A stretch of 64,000 nt of DNA from Bog-473 sp963751335. Its GTDB lineage: Bacteria > Actinomycetota > Acidimicrobiia > Acidimicrobiales > RAAP-2. Below the pieces are notes generated by a model, which saw only the letters and a program-made list of their open reading frames with translations, made no database searches and had not been told where the DNA came from. A program made the position numbers and the translations under genes. Numbering within the stretch: the first letter of the stretch is position 1; each line of letters starts with the position of its first letter. Positions 36,390 to 45,710 of the stretch are shown one piece after another. The stretch lies in contig CAVVUB010000008.1 of NCBI GenBank assembly GCA_963751335.1, positions 372,001 through 436,000 on the forward strand. The letters are read 5' to 3'.

Positions 36390-37588
36390 GCGGCCGCATG
36401 GCGTCGAGCAACCGGGTGGCCGTGGTCGGCTACGCCCAGAGCGAAGTGCAACGACACGCCCCGTCGTCGCTGGGCGCCTTGACGGTCGAGACGGCCCGGG
36501 AAGCGATTGCGGACGCCGGCCTGACGATCGCCGATGTGGACGGTTTTGTGACGGCCAGCCTCTTTCCGTCCGCGGGCGCCCACGCGGTGGTGGACGGTGT
36601 CAGTCTCGTCTCGGCCAACTGGTTGGCCGAGAGCCTCGGCGTGAATCCCGGCTATGCCGCAGGCTTCCAGGGTTTCGGGCAACTGCCGGGTGCCGTGGCC
36701 TTGGCGGTCAACGCGGTCGTGAGTGGGGCGGCGGACTACGTGCTGGTCCACCGCGCCCTCCACAACCCGGCTGGGAGTTACCACGCCAATCCGATGACGG
36801 AGGCACACGGGGTCCAGCAGTGGACCGTACCCCAGGGCTACTTCGGCCCACTGACCATGATCGCCTTGCCGTACACCGAGTATCTGCAGCGCTACGGGGC
36901 GACCCGCGAGGCGATGGCTGTCGTGGTGTCCGAGGCTCGCAAGAGCGGAGCTCGGATCCCGTGGTCCTACTGGCATGACCGGCCGCTCGGGCCCGAGGAG
37001 TATCTGTCTGAACCCCTCATCACGGATCCGATCTGTCGACTCGACTGCGACATTCCGGTCGACGGCGTGGCCTGTTTCCTGTTGACCTCGGCGGAGCGCG
37101 CTCGGGACCTGCCTCACCGGCCTGTCTACGTCGCCGGGTACGCCACCGGAGCGCCGGTGCGGCACCGACTCCCTTTGCACTGGCCTTTGGACGACATCAT
37201 GGAAGTCGGGTCGGAAACGGCCCGGCGGCTTTGGGAGCGGTCGGGGATCGGACCCTCCGAGGTCGATCTCCCGCAGGTCTACGACGGTTTCTCGCCATTC
37301 GTCTACCTGTGGATGGAGGTGCTTTCTCTGTGTCCGGTCGGCGAGGCACACCGGCTCGCTCTCGACGGCGGGATTGACAGTGACCAGGCGGGCGCATTGC
37401 CCGTGCTCTCGGGTGGTGGAGCGCTCGGGAATGGACGCATGCACGGAGTCCCACAGATGCTCGAGTGCTACCTGCAACTGTCGAGGCGGGCGGGGGAGCG
37501 GCAGCGGGCCGGCGCTTCGATCGGTCTGGCGTGCCATTCCTCTCCGCACTACGGCGGCGTCGTGGCGTACAGTTCCGAGCTCTTCTGA
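36386..37588 (+). CDS. Thiolase-like protein (SCP2-thiolase/Ltp2-like aldolase candidate)
   Basis: 400 residues of the non-specific lipid-transfer/SCP2-thiolase-like family. Thiolase fold landmarks are VAVVGYAQSEVQRH, ALTVETAREAIADAGL, VDGFVTASLF and the C-terminal GGGALGNGRMHGVPQMLE. The usual N-half nucleophile Cys is missing: the equivalent region reads GFQGFGQLPGAVALAV. A Tyr-rich segment (QVYDGFSPFVYLWME) is where Ltp2-type aldolases carry catalytic Tyr residues. With the coupled DUF35 gene this argues for retro-aldol cleavage of a beta-hydroxyacyl-CoA rather than thiolysis. The GTG start overlaps the DUF35 stop. Confidence 0.85.
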   Translation: MSGRMASSNRVAVVGYAQSEVQRHAPSSLGALTVETAREAIADAGLTIADVDGFVTASLFPSAGAHAVVDGVSLVSANWLAESLGVNPGYAAGFQGFGQLPGAVALAVNAVVSGAADYVLVHRALHNPAGSYHANPMTEAHGVQQWTVPQGYFGPLTMIALPYTEYLQRYGATREAMAVVVSEARKSGARIPWSYWHDRPLGPEEYLSEPLITDPICRLDCDIPVDGVACFLLTSAERARDLPHRPVYVAGYATGAPVRHRLPLHWPLDDIMEVGSETARRLWERSGIGPSEVDLPQVYDGFSPFVYLWMEVLSLCPVGEAHRLALDGGIDSDQAGALPVLSGGGALGNGRMHGVPQMLECYLQLSRRAGERQRAGASIGLACHSSPHYGGVVAYSSELF

Positions 37589-37646
37589 TGTCCGCTCCGA
37601 TGGCGAGTCCGCATCCACGCGTGAACATGGAACGAACCCCGCTACG

Positions 37647-38348
37647 GTGGCTCACGTGACGTGGGCCGAACGTGCCGCTGATCGGTCACCCGTCGTGCAG
37701 CGCTCGAGGGACCGGGGAGTCGAGCAGGCCACGTCCATCGTGGCGGCGGCGCGGCGGCTCATGGAGAGCAAGGGCCCGAGCTTCACCACTCAGGAGCTGA
37801 TCAAAGAGGCGGGCATCGCGCTCCAGACCTTCTACCGGTACTTTCCAGGCAAGGACTACCTCCTGCTTGCCGTGATCGAAGACGTCATCGACGAGAACTG
37901 CGCAGTATTCCGCAAACAAGCGGCAAAACTCCCCGATCCCATCGAAAGGCTGCGCTACTACGTCACGGCGACGGTGCAGGCGTTAGAGGTGCCCGGCGGC
38001 AGTCCCAGCTTCATGACCTCGGAGCATTTCCGGCTGCAGACGCTGTACCCCGCGGAGGTGTCCCGGGCCACGCAGCACTTCACCGATCTTCTCGTGGAGG
38101 AAATCCATGAGGCAGTGGCGTCGGGCCGACTTCACCCCCACGACCCCGAGTACGCGGCCTGGCTCATCACCCAACTGTCGATGGCCGTCTTCCATCACTA
38201 CGACTGCGCCGGCCTCGACGAACCGATCGGCCAGATCGCGGACAAGGTGTGGGAATTCTGTCTCACTGCTCTGAGTGGCCGCGCTCCTGCGAGCCCGTCG
38301 GCCAAGGCTACTCGCCGCCCGGCGAAGCCTCGCCGCTCCGGAGGTTGA
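37647..38348 (+). CDS. TetR/AcrR family transcriptional regulator
   Basis: 233 residues. The HTH runs from SIVAAARRLMESKGPSFT through KEAGIALQTFYRYFPGKDYL (about residues 30-75). The ligand domain is all-helical and the C-terminal 20 residues are a basic Ala/Pro/Arg tail. GTG starts at 37647 and 37656 are both possible. It lies between the eight-gene operon and the acyl-CoA ligase; similar inverted repeats precede both, so it is the natural candidate regulator. Confidence 0.9.
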   Translation: MAHVTWAERAADRSPVVQRSRDRGVEQATSIVAAARRLMESKGPSFTTQELIKEAGIALQTFYRYFPGKDYLLLAVIEDVIDENCAVFRKQAAKLPDPIERLRYYVTATVQALEVPGGSPSFMTSEHFRLQTLYPAEVSRATQHFTDLLVEEIHEAVASGRLHPHDPEYAAWLITQLSMAVFHHYDCAGLDEPIGQIADKVWEFCLTALSGRAPASPSAKATRRPAKPRRSGG

Positions 38349-38376
38349 GCAGCGACGAGGTCTCGACTTCGCTGTC

Positions 38377-38391
38377 AGAATGAAGTTCTAC
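38377..38391. promoter_or_regulatory. Inverted repeat upstream of the acyl-CoA ligase
   Basis: AGAATGAAGTTCTAC holds four-base arms AGAA and TTCT around five bases, followed by AC. It is similar in spacing and sequence to the element at 29402-29416 (AGAA-N5-CTCTAC). It lies between tetR and the ligase gene, and may be the operator of that TetR. Confidence 0.4.
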
Positions 38392-38466
38392 TGAGCGGAT
38401 AAGATGCGTTCTGCCATATCGGGGAGGGCTCGAGCGGGTCGCGAGGGGGAGGTGAACGCCGAAGGT

Positions 38467-40090
38467 ATGGGAACTTCCGGGTGGGACTTGCGAGAGATCG
38501 ACCTTGGGGACCGCCGGAGGTTCACGAGCGAGGGTTGGTGGGATAGTCGGAGCGTGGGTCAGCGCATGGCCGACGGCCTCGCGGCGCACCGAAACCTGCC
38601 GTTCGTCATCCATTCGAGGACGCGCCCCTGGCGCGGCACGTTCGGTGACGTCCTCGACATGGCCCGACGTGCTGCCTCAGGACTGATCGCGCGCGGTGTG
38701 CGGCCCGGGAGACGTCGTCACATTCCAAACCCCGAACTGGCTCGAGGGGGCGATCACGTTCTATGCCGCAGTGTTCGCGGGTGCCGTGGTCGCACCCATC
38801 GTGCACATTTACGGGACACGCGAGACGTCGTACATCCTCAATGAGTGCCGCCCGAAGGTCCATGTCACCGCATCGAAGCTTTGGCCATCAGGACTTTCTG
38901 TCCAACCTGGAATCCATGCCGGATGTCCCAGGGATGCAGTTGATCGTCCTCGATCAACCCGGTCCGGCGGGGAGCATCGGATTCGACGAGTTGCTCGAGG
39001 TGGATGCCATCGATTCGCCCGTTCAGGTCGACCCCGGCACCCCTGCCCTCGTAGGGTGGACCTCGGGTACGACGGCGAGCCCGAAGGGCGTCGTCCATTC
39101 ACATCAGACGGTCTGTGCCGAGATCGCTCAGCTCGGGGCGACCTCACCACCGACGGAACGACCGGGCCTGATGGCGAATCCCATCAGCCATGCCATCGGC
39201 ATGCTCGGTGCGCTCTTGATCCCGGTGGATCGCGGCAAGGCCGTCCACCTCCTGGACCAATGGGACCCCGGCGAGGTGCTGGACCTGATCGATGTCGGAG
39301 GATCTGGGCGCGGGAGGCGGTGCGCCCTACTTCCTGACCAGCCTCCTCGATCATCCCCGGTGTGGTGAGAGCCACTTGGAGCGATTGCACTACCAAGGGA
39401 TGGGGGGCGCCCCCGTCCCGCGGGCGGTCATGGAGCGCGCCACACGGCTCGGCCTCGTCATCTACTCGATGTACGGATCCACGGAGCACCCTTCCATCAC
39501 CGGATGCACCTACGGCGATTCGCTCGAAAAGCGTCTGTCCACAGATGGACGACCGTTGCCCGGCAACGAAATCAAGCTGGTGGATCCCGGACGTGAGGTC
39601 GCACCCGGGGAGCCGGGTGAGATTCTTTCTCGGGGACCCGAATGCTTTCTGGGCTACACCGACCCGGTCGCTCACCGCGAAGGTGTTCGACCGGGATGGC
39701 TGGTACCACACCGGCGACGTCGGCGTGCTCGACCCTGATGGCTATCTCTCGATCACGGACCGGATCTCCGACATCATCATTCGCGGGGGAGAGAACATCA
39801 GTGCCGCGGAGGTGGAGGAAGTCCTCATGACGTTGGCGGGCGTGGCCGAGGTGGCCGTGGTCGCGGCACCTGATAACCGGATGGGGGAGCATGCGGCCGC
39901 TTTCCTGCGGATGGTCGACGGATCCCAGGCACCTGATCTCGCCGGGATGCGGGCTCACCTCGGGGCCACCGGTGTCGCCCGCCAGAAGTGGCCAGAAGAG
40001 CTGCATCCGGTTGACGAATTTCCCCGTACCTCGTCGGGCAAGATCCAGAAGTACGTACTCCGCGACCGTCTTCGCCAACCAGGGCACTGA
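38467..40090 (+). CDS. Acyl-CoA ligase (AMP-dependent synthetase), four frameshifts
   Basis: An ANL-superfamily ligase read across four frames. The P-loop is GWTSGTTASPKGVVHSHQ (GTT core intact), followed by GAPVPRAVMERA, SMYGSTEHPSITG (A5 motif), GWYHTGDVGVLDPDGY (A7) and SDIIIRGGENI (A8); the catalytic Lys of A10 is in RTSSGKIQKYVLRD. Breaks at 38707-38709 (extra G), 38876 (extra A), 39297 (extra G) and 39666 (extra G) are all single extra bases; removal gives continuous family sequence of about 540 residues. There are no other defects, so sequence error is likelier than decay. It activates a carboxylic acid to its CoA thioester. Alternative ATG at 38404. Confidence 0.85.
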
Positions 40091-40105
40091 GGCCGGGACC
40101 ACACG

Positions 40106-41159
40106 ATGACACCCTCGGTACCGGACACGCTTGCTGAGGCGTTGGATGCGGCCTGGCTGAGTGACGCGTTAGGTCAGCGGACTCCCGGCATCCGTGTGAC
40201 CGCCGTGCAACCGGGTCCCGTGGTCGCACGGGTGTCCACCAACGCGCGGTTCCGCATCGAGTGCGAAGGAGACCTGCCTCCCGGCATGACATGCGACCTG
40301 TGCATCAAGGGGTACTTCGCCGACTGTTCCGAAACGGCGTCAGCCAGTCGGACGGCCGGAGTGCCCGAGGCGCTGTTCTATCAACATCTGGCCCCGACAT
40401 CCGGAGTGCGCACTCTTGCGTGTTTCTATGCCGACGTCGACCCGGTGACGCAACACGGCGTCGTGATCACCGAGGACGTTGCCGCGCACGGGGCAAGCTT
40501 CCTGGACGCGTTGAGTCCGTATTCGGCTGATCAGGTAGCCGAGAGCCTCGAACAGTTCGCGATCCTGCACGGACGGTCCTGGGCATCGGGTCGGGCCGGC
40601 GAGCCGTGGCTCGCGCCGCGTCTGCAGGATGACCATGAGGGCGCGGGGCCTTCCCGAGATCAGCGGGAACTTCGACGGTCCAATCGGTGCTGGAGTGCCA
40701 GGAGAGGTGCGTGATCCCGAACGGCTGCTCGACGCCGTTCGCCAACTGGCAGACCTTCTCGACGACGCCGCGCCGCGGTGCCTACTCCACGGTGACGCCC
40801 ACATCGGCAACCTCTTTCTCGATGCGGTCGGACGACCGTGCTTGTTGGACTGGCAACTCGTCCAACGGGGCCCGTGGTATATCGACGTCGGGTATCACAT
40901 CGGCTGCACGCTGAATTCCGAAGAGCGGCGGGGGACCGAGTCGGATCTCCTCGCCCACTATCTGGACCGGCTTCGCGGCGAAGGCGTCGACGTTCCGTCA
41001 CCGGGCGACGCCATGCGGAGTATCGGGCGCGGCTTGCTGTACGGATTCTTTCTCTGGGCGATCACGCTCAAGGTGGCGTCTCCGATCACCACCGTGATGC
41101 TCGAGCGGCTCGGTACGGCGGTCGCCGATCATCAGGCCTATTCGTCGGTGCTCGCCTGA
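40106..41159 (+). CDS. APH-type phosphotransferase family protein, frameshifted at 40627-40628
   Basis: A kinase-fold protein of the aminoglycoside phosphotransferase/ecdysteroid-kinase-like group. The N-terminal lobe covers SDALGQRTPGIRVTAVQPGP to the GVVITEDVAAHGASFLDAL hinge; the C-lobe has the Brenner loop CLLHGDAHIGNLFLD and the metal Asp in CLLDWQLVQRGP. One extra G at 40627-40628 breaks the frame; removal joins PRLQMTMRARGLPEISGNF. Corrected length is about 350 residues. Relatives are often encoded with acyl-CoA enzymes in actinobacteria and proposed to phosphorylate hydroxylated intermediates. It follows the ligase gene by 15 bases. Confidence 0.85.
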
Positions 41160-41312
41160 TGAGTCCACGCGGAGGCTGCCATCGGACCCGCGTACCTACG
41201 ACGCCCTCCAAGCACTATTTTCTGCTGCCCAAGAGAACGACTTGATCCAAACCGCAGTGAAGCAGATCCACTCGCACGTCACCTGACCAGAGGTCGGGGG
41301 GAGGCAAAGCTG

Positions 41313-42579
41313 ATGGAACCAATACGAAGCTGGACACGGAGAGGAGCTCTCGGTGCTGCGTTTCTGGCCCTGGTGGCCGGAGTGCCCACCGTGCTCTCTC
41401 AGGGGACACCCCCCGCTGCGGGGGCTGCAACCGATGCGGCACCCATCACGATCGCGTACATCACGTCGATCTCGGGCCCGGGTGCATCTGAGGACTCCAC
41501 GTCTCCCGGAGCATTCAAGGCACGACTCGACCTGCAGAACGCAGAGGGCGGTGTGAACGGGCACAAACTGGTGCCGTTGATCGTCGATGATCAGACGAGC
41601 CCGTCGGCGGTCGCCACCGCAGTCCAAGAAGCCGACTCCAAAGCTTTCGCCATCGTGTCGCAGAGCCCGTTGTTCTTCTTGGCCGCGAAGTACCCCCAGC
41701 ACCAGGGCATTCCGGTGACCGGTTCCTACAGCGACGGACCGGAATGGGGTGAGCAGCCTTACACGAACATGTTCGCTGCCGATGTGGGCAGCCTCAATCC
41801 CAAGTATCCCGTCACAACGCTTGCGGGGAACTTCCTCAAGCAGCACGGCGCAACGACGCTCGGGACCTACGGATACAGCATTTCGCCTTCGTCGAGCCGT
41901 GCCGCGATCCAAACCGCGGACTCGTTCAAACATGCGGGAGGCAAGGTTGGGGTGCTCAACACTACGGTGCCGTTTGGCGGAGTGACCTTCACGAGCGACG
42001 CGCTCGTCGCCAAGCAGAATCACGTCGACGCCCTTTCCCCTGAAATGGACAACAACTCGAACTTCGCCCTCGCCGAGGCTCTTCAGCAAGCTGGGGTCAA
42101 ACTGAAGGCGGCGCTCTTTGCGACGGGTTACCAACCGGACGTGATCAACTCTCCGGCGTGGTCGGCTCTGCAGGGTGACTACTTCTATTCGCTCTTCCGC
42201 CCGTGGTCACTTCCCGACGCGGCGACGAAACAGATGCAAACGGCGATGGAGAAATACGACGGGTACTCCAAGACCGACTTTCCCTCCTTCAGCGAATACG
42301 AGGCGTGGCTCGGCGCGGACCTCATGATCAAGGGTCTCCAGCTTGCGGGTCCCAATCCCACGCATGCCAGCGTCATCAAGGCCCTCCGCGGGGTGAAGTC
42401 CTACAATGCCAATGGCCTCCTGCCCGTCACCTTGAACTTTTCCACCGACTTCGGCCACGATTCGAAGAGCTGTGCCTGGATGGTCAAGGCCAACAAGACC
42501 GGGTTTTCCGCCAGTCTCGTCGCAGCCCTTCTGTGGCTCGGACATCCCCGGGACATCGACCGCCAACGCCTCCTCATAG
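41313..42579 (+). CDS. Branched-chain-type ABC substrate-binding protein, frameshifted at 42504
   Basis: A Peripla_BP_6 (LivK-like) protein. The N-terminus has an Arg-rich start (RSWTRRGALGAAFLALVAG) and an Ala-rich cleavage region near residue 39. The mature protein starts ITIAYITSISGPGASED and has FKARLDLQNAEGGVNGHKL. The tail breaks in a TTTT run at 42504-42507; with one T removed it ends TGFPPVSSQPFCGSDIPG and stops at TAG 42577-42579. Corrected length is about 421 residues. The ATG has GGGGGGAGG upstream. No cognate permease or ATPase is adjacent, so it is an orphan binding protein or a sensor. Confidence 0.88.
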
Positions 42580-42688
42580 GTTTGCCCGGACCATCGCGTC
42601 GCGAGCGTTGGCCCGCTCCCGCCGCGACTGGTCCGTCGAGCCTCGGGCGAGATCGCAAGCCTGCCGTTCCGGAATCGGGCTCGGAATT

Positions 42689-42749
42689 TCCTTCAGCTGT
42701 CCGCACCGGAGCGGCTGAAGGAGAGCTTGTGTGTCAATTCACAAGCTCT
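42689..42749 (+). terminator. Tandem hairpins downstream of the first substrate-binding protein
   Basis: Two inverted repeats follow the corrected gene end: TCCTTCAGC (42689-42697) pairs with GCTGAAGGA (42714-42722), and AGAGCTTGTG (42722-42731) pairs perfectly with CACAAGCTCT (42740-42749). No T-run follows. Together they fit a transcription terminator in the 294-base gap between two binding-protein genes. A third small repeat (ACCCC...GGGGT near 42828-42843) lies closer to the next start. Confidence 0.55.
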
Positions 42750-42873
42750 GAGGCTGCGAGCACAGAGGTCGAACTGGCGGGGTGAATGGATGGTGAGGCG
42801 AATTCGCTGCGCTCCCTCATTACAGTGACCCCGACTTAGGGGTTGCAGCACACAACGCTTGAACGGGGGCCGT

Positions 42874-44178
42874 ATGCGAGTGAGCAGTGGAACGAGGGCG
42901 CTGATGGCGACAGCCGCGCTGACCGGGGTCACGCTGAGCGGTGCCACGCTGTTGGCTCCGGCGACCGAGGCTGGAGCCGCATCCTCAGGTGGCGGTGCGC
43001 CCGGGGTCACTTCGAATTCGATCACCGTCGGAACGATCTCGACCCAGACCGGGACCCTGGCCTCGAACTTCTCTTCGCTCATTCAGGGCGAGAAGGCCTA
43101 CTACCAGTACATCAACGCCCAGGGCGGTGTGAACGGCCGCAAGATCGATTACAAGTACCAGTTGGACGACGGCGGTAACCCGACCACGTTCAACCAGTTG
43201 GCCAACACGTTGATCAACCAGGACCACGTGTTCGCCGTGACGGGCGTGGCCACCGCCTTCTTCTCGCCGAACCTCTTCGTCGAATCCGGTATCCCGACCT
43301 ACGGCTACAACGTCACCGGGAACTGGACTCCCGCTCCGAACCTCTTTGCGGCCGGGGGATCCGTTCAGTACTACCCGGCCGGTGCGCCGGCGGACGCCTA
43401 CGTCGCACGGCAGACGCACTCGACGTCGTTCGCCTTCGTTGCCTACGGCATCGCCGCATCGTCCGCCGCCTGCCAGGCGGCCGAGAACTCGCTCAAGGCT
43501 GCGGGTTACAACGTGAGCTACTCCGACCTGAAGGTCAGCTATCCGGGCTCGACGGTGGCGACCGATGTCCAGCGGATGAAGCAAGCGGGGTCCAACTTCG
43601 TCGTCAGCTGTATGGACGTGCAGGGCAACATCAGCATGGCCCGCGCCATCAAGCAGTATGGAGTGAAAATGACGCAGCTCTGGCTCAACGGGAACGACCA
43701 GACCACGTTGAACGCGAATCAGAGCCTCATGCAGGGCATCTACTTCTCCATCGCCCACGTCCCGTTCGGCGCCCCGCAGTCGGACTACCCCGGCCTGAAG
43801 TTGTACGTGACTCAAATGAAGAAGTACGAGCCCAACTACGTCAACGACGAGCTGGCGATCCAGGGCTGGGAGTCAGCCGCCCTCTTCGTGCAGGGTGTGA
43901 AAATGGCGGGCAACGACCTCACGCAGGCCAACGTCATCAAGCAGGACAACTCCTTGACGTCGTTTACGGCGGGCGGACTGACGACCCCGACCAACTGGAA
44001 GGATGCGGGCCATAGCGGTCACAAGCCCCCGTATTGCAACGCCTTCATCAAGGTGTCCGGCGACAAGTACGTCCCGACGTTGAACAAGGGGAAGAACGTC
44101 TTTGTCTGCTTCAACTCGATCAATCCGAAGAAGGACCCGGTGTACCCCTTGCCGGCCGGAACACCCGCCCCTGCTTGA
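42874..44178 (+). CDS. Branched-chain-type ABC substrate-binding protein
   Basis: 434 residues, Peripla_BP_6 family. The signal peptide runs MRVSSGTRALMATAALTGV with cleavage after an Ala-rich stretch near residue 36. The mature protein has SNSITVGTISTQTGTLASNF and GEKAYYQYINAQGGVNGRKI, the usual LivK opening, and Cys pairs late in the sequence (PPYCNAF and VFVCFNS). The ATG has GGGGG upstream; a TTG at 42859 is also in frame. Like the preceding gene it lacks neighbouring permease and ATPase genes. The two share architecture but low identity. Confidence 0.92.
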   Translation: MRVSSGTRALMATAALTGVTLSGATLLAPATEAGAASSGGGAPGVTSNSITVGTISTQTGTLASNFSSLIQGEKAYYQYINAQGGVNGRKIDYKYQLDDGGNPTTFNQLANTLINQDHVFAVTGVATAFFSPNLFVESGIPTYGYNVTGNWTPAPNLFAAGGSVQYYPAGAPADAYVARQTHSTSFAFVAYGIAASSAACQAAENSLKAAGYNVSYSDLKVSYPGSTVATDVQRMKQAGSNFVVSCMDVQGNISMARAIKQYGVKMTQLWLNGNDQTTLNANQSLMQGIYFSIAHVPFGAPQSDYPGLKLYVTQMKKYEPNYVNDELAIQGWESAALFVQGVKMAGNDLTQANVIKQDNSLTSFTAGGLTTPTNWKDAGHSGHKPPYCNAFIKVSGDKYVPTLNKGKNVFVCFNSINPKKDPVYPLPAGTPAPA

Positions 44179-44344
44179 GCCGATCGGACCGTCCGGCCTT
44201 ATCAACAGGAGTTGCCAGTACTCCCATCTCCTACTCCTCCTCTCTCTATCTCTAAAAACGATCTGATGGATCGGTCCTAGCAGGTTGACAGATATACTTG
44301 GAGCCTGCAGTCTGGTCGCAGGTAGACAAGAGAGAGGACCGAAG

Positions 44345-44767
44345 ATGAATGTCTTCAGAGACGATTTGGCGGAGTTGCCGCTGTTCTCCGAGGTCAGCAG
44401 GTCGGAGATGGCGGTTGTTCGGCGACACCTCACGCCGCTTCGAGTACCGGCGGGCCGTGTGCTCGTGAAGGAAGGTGCAGTGGGGGACGAGTTCATGATC
44501 ATCTCCGAGGGCCAGGCGACGGTGAGTCAGGGTGACCACTCCATCGCCACTCTCGGTCGCGGAGACCTCGTCGGTGAGATGGCCCTGCTCGATCACGACG
44601 TTCCAGGCCGCCGCAATGCGACGGTCACCGTCAATACGGACGCCGTGGTCTATGCCGGGTCACGGGCCGAGTTTCGTCAGATCCTCGCTTCAGCGCCCTC
44701 GGTGGCCCGCAAGGTGCGCGAGACAGTCGCCGCGCGTTCGGGCATTTCGGATCGTCTCGCAGCCTGA
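44345..44767 (+). CDS. Stand-alone cyclic nucleotide-binding domain protein
   Basis: 140 residues forming a single CNB (Crp-like sensor) domain with no HTH or catalytic domain. FRDDLAELPLFSEVSRSEM leads into VPAGRVLVKEGAVGDEFMIISEG and the phosphate-binding cassette GRGDLVGEMALLDHDVPGRRNATV, with Glu and Arg in the usual places. It probably binds cAMP or cGMP, or is a regulatory partner for another protein. The ATG at 44345 has AGAGAGGA upstream, and TATACT at 44293-44298 is a possible -10. It follows the binding protein by 166 bases and converges with an araC gene. Confidence 0.87.
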   Translation: MNVFRDDLAELPLFSEVSRSEMAVVRRHLTPLRVPAGRVLVKEGAVGDEFMIISEGQATVSQGDHSIATLGRGDLVGEMALLDHDVPGRRNATVTVNTDAVVYAGSRAEFRQILASAPSVARKVRETVAARSGISDRLAA

Positions 44768-44853
44768 GTCGGGGTGACCTTCATGAGGGGAACGTCGGCT
44801 CAGTCGGCTCTCCGTGGGGATCTGCGTCCGGCGCAGGCCGTTGCGTTCCGGCT

Positions 44854-45621
44854 CTACTCCCGTCGTACCCTCTTGGCGCGGAAGGCGGAGGGGGTCTCGC
44901 CGGTCCATTGGCGGAAAGCCCTGCTGAAGGAGCTGGCGTTCTCGAACCCAACGGTCGTCGCGACCTGCAGGACCGATGGACGAGGTTCGGCGAGAAGGGC
45001 CATGGCACGCAGGAGGCGGGCCTGGACCAGGTAGCGCCGCCACGACATGCCAAGGCCGGCATCGAAGCGGCGCCGCAACGAGCGCTCCGAGAGTCCGACC
45101 TGGCGTGCCGCCGCTGCCACGGTGGCACTGTCGACGTGCTCGCGGGTCCACGCCATTGCTCCGGCGAGAACAGGGTCGGTGGACGTGGGAAGGGTGAGCG
45201 GCCGCTCGTCATGGAGGAGTTCTGAGGCGAGGCGACCCAGGGCGGCAAAGTAGGTGTCGGCGATGTCGTCAGACGTCGCTCGACCGATGGGCCATCGACC
45301 CGAGTAGACCATCATCTCCCTCAGGACGGGCGGCACCGCCAAGATCCGCACCCGGTCTCCGGGTGCGGGCACCAGGTGTGGAGCGAAGAAGACCGAGATG
45401 GTCCGAACCGAGGTCCGGATGGTCGTGCGGTGCTCCACGCCGGCGGGGATCCAGGCCGCCTGCTGTGGGGGCAACAGGCAGTGGGAAACAGCGGTCTCGA
45501 CTTCGACCGACCCGCGGCAGGCGTACTCGATCTGGTGAAGATCATGGGAGTGCCAGGTCGTCACCAGTTCCTGACCCTCGTAGAGGTAACTGCCGGCCGG
45601 TGGGCGCCCCCCGATCCGCAT
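44854..45621 (-). CDS. AraC family transcriptional regulator
   Basis: An N-terminal cupin sensor (WHSHDLHQIEYACRGSVEVET, then AAWIPAGVEHRT) and a C-terminal double HTH (VAAAARQVGLSERSLRRRF and LQVATTVGFENASSFSRAFRQWTG) make a standard AraC regulator. I start it at ATG 45621 (MRIGGRPPAGSYLYEG), about 255 residues; the frame stays open to a TTG at 45702. The longer version would leave only 8 bases to the divergent methyltransferase gene, with no room for promoters. Its likely target is that neighbour. Confidence 0.88.
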   Translation of the reverse strand: MRIGGRPPAGSYLYEGQELVTTWHSHDLHQIEYACRGSVEVETAVSHCLLPPQQAAWIPAGVEHRTTIRTSVRTISVFFAPHLVPAPGDRVRILAVPPVLREMMVYSGRWPIGRATSDDIADTYFAALGRLASELLHDERPLTLPTSTDPVLAGAMAWTREHVDSATVAAAARQVGLSERSLRRRFDAGLGMSWRRYLVQARLLRAMALLAEPRPSVLQVATTVGFENASSFSRAFRQWTGETPSAFRAKRVRRE

Positions 45622-45710
45622 GTCCACGAGACCCGACTTGGCCGACAATGGTAAATCTTTGACCGATTGCGCAGAGACGGCCACCACCGAGAAATCGTAC
45701 AAGTAAGGAC

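Noticed and set aside
36386..37588. Calling the second thiolase-like gene an acetyl-CoA acetyltransferase
   Set aside because: The usual active-site Cys segment is absent and it is coupled to DUF35, favouring the SCP2/Ltp2-like group.
44255..44277. CGATC/GATCG hairpin next to an A-run, which reads as a terminator on the minus strand
   Set aside because: Only five paired bases and no minus-strand gene for it to end.
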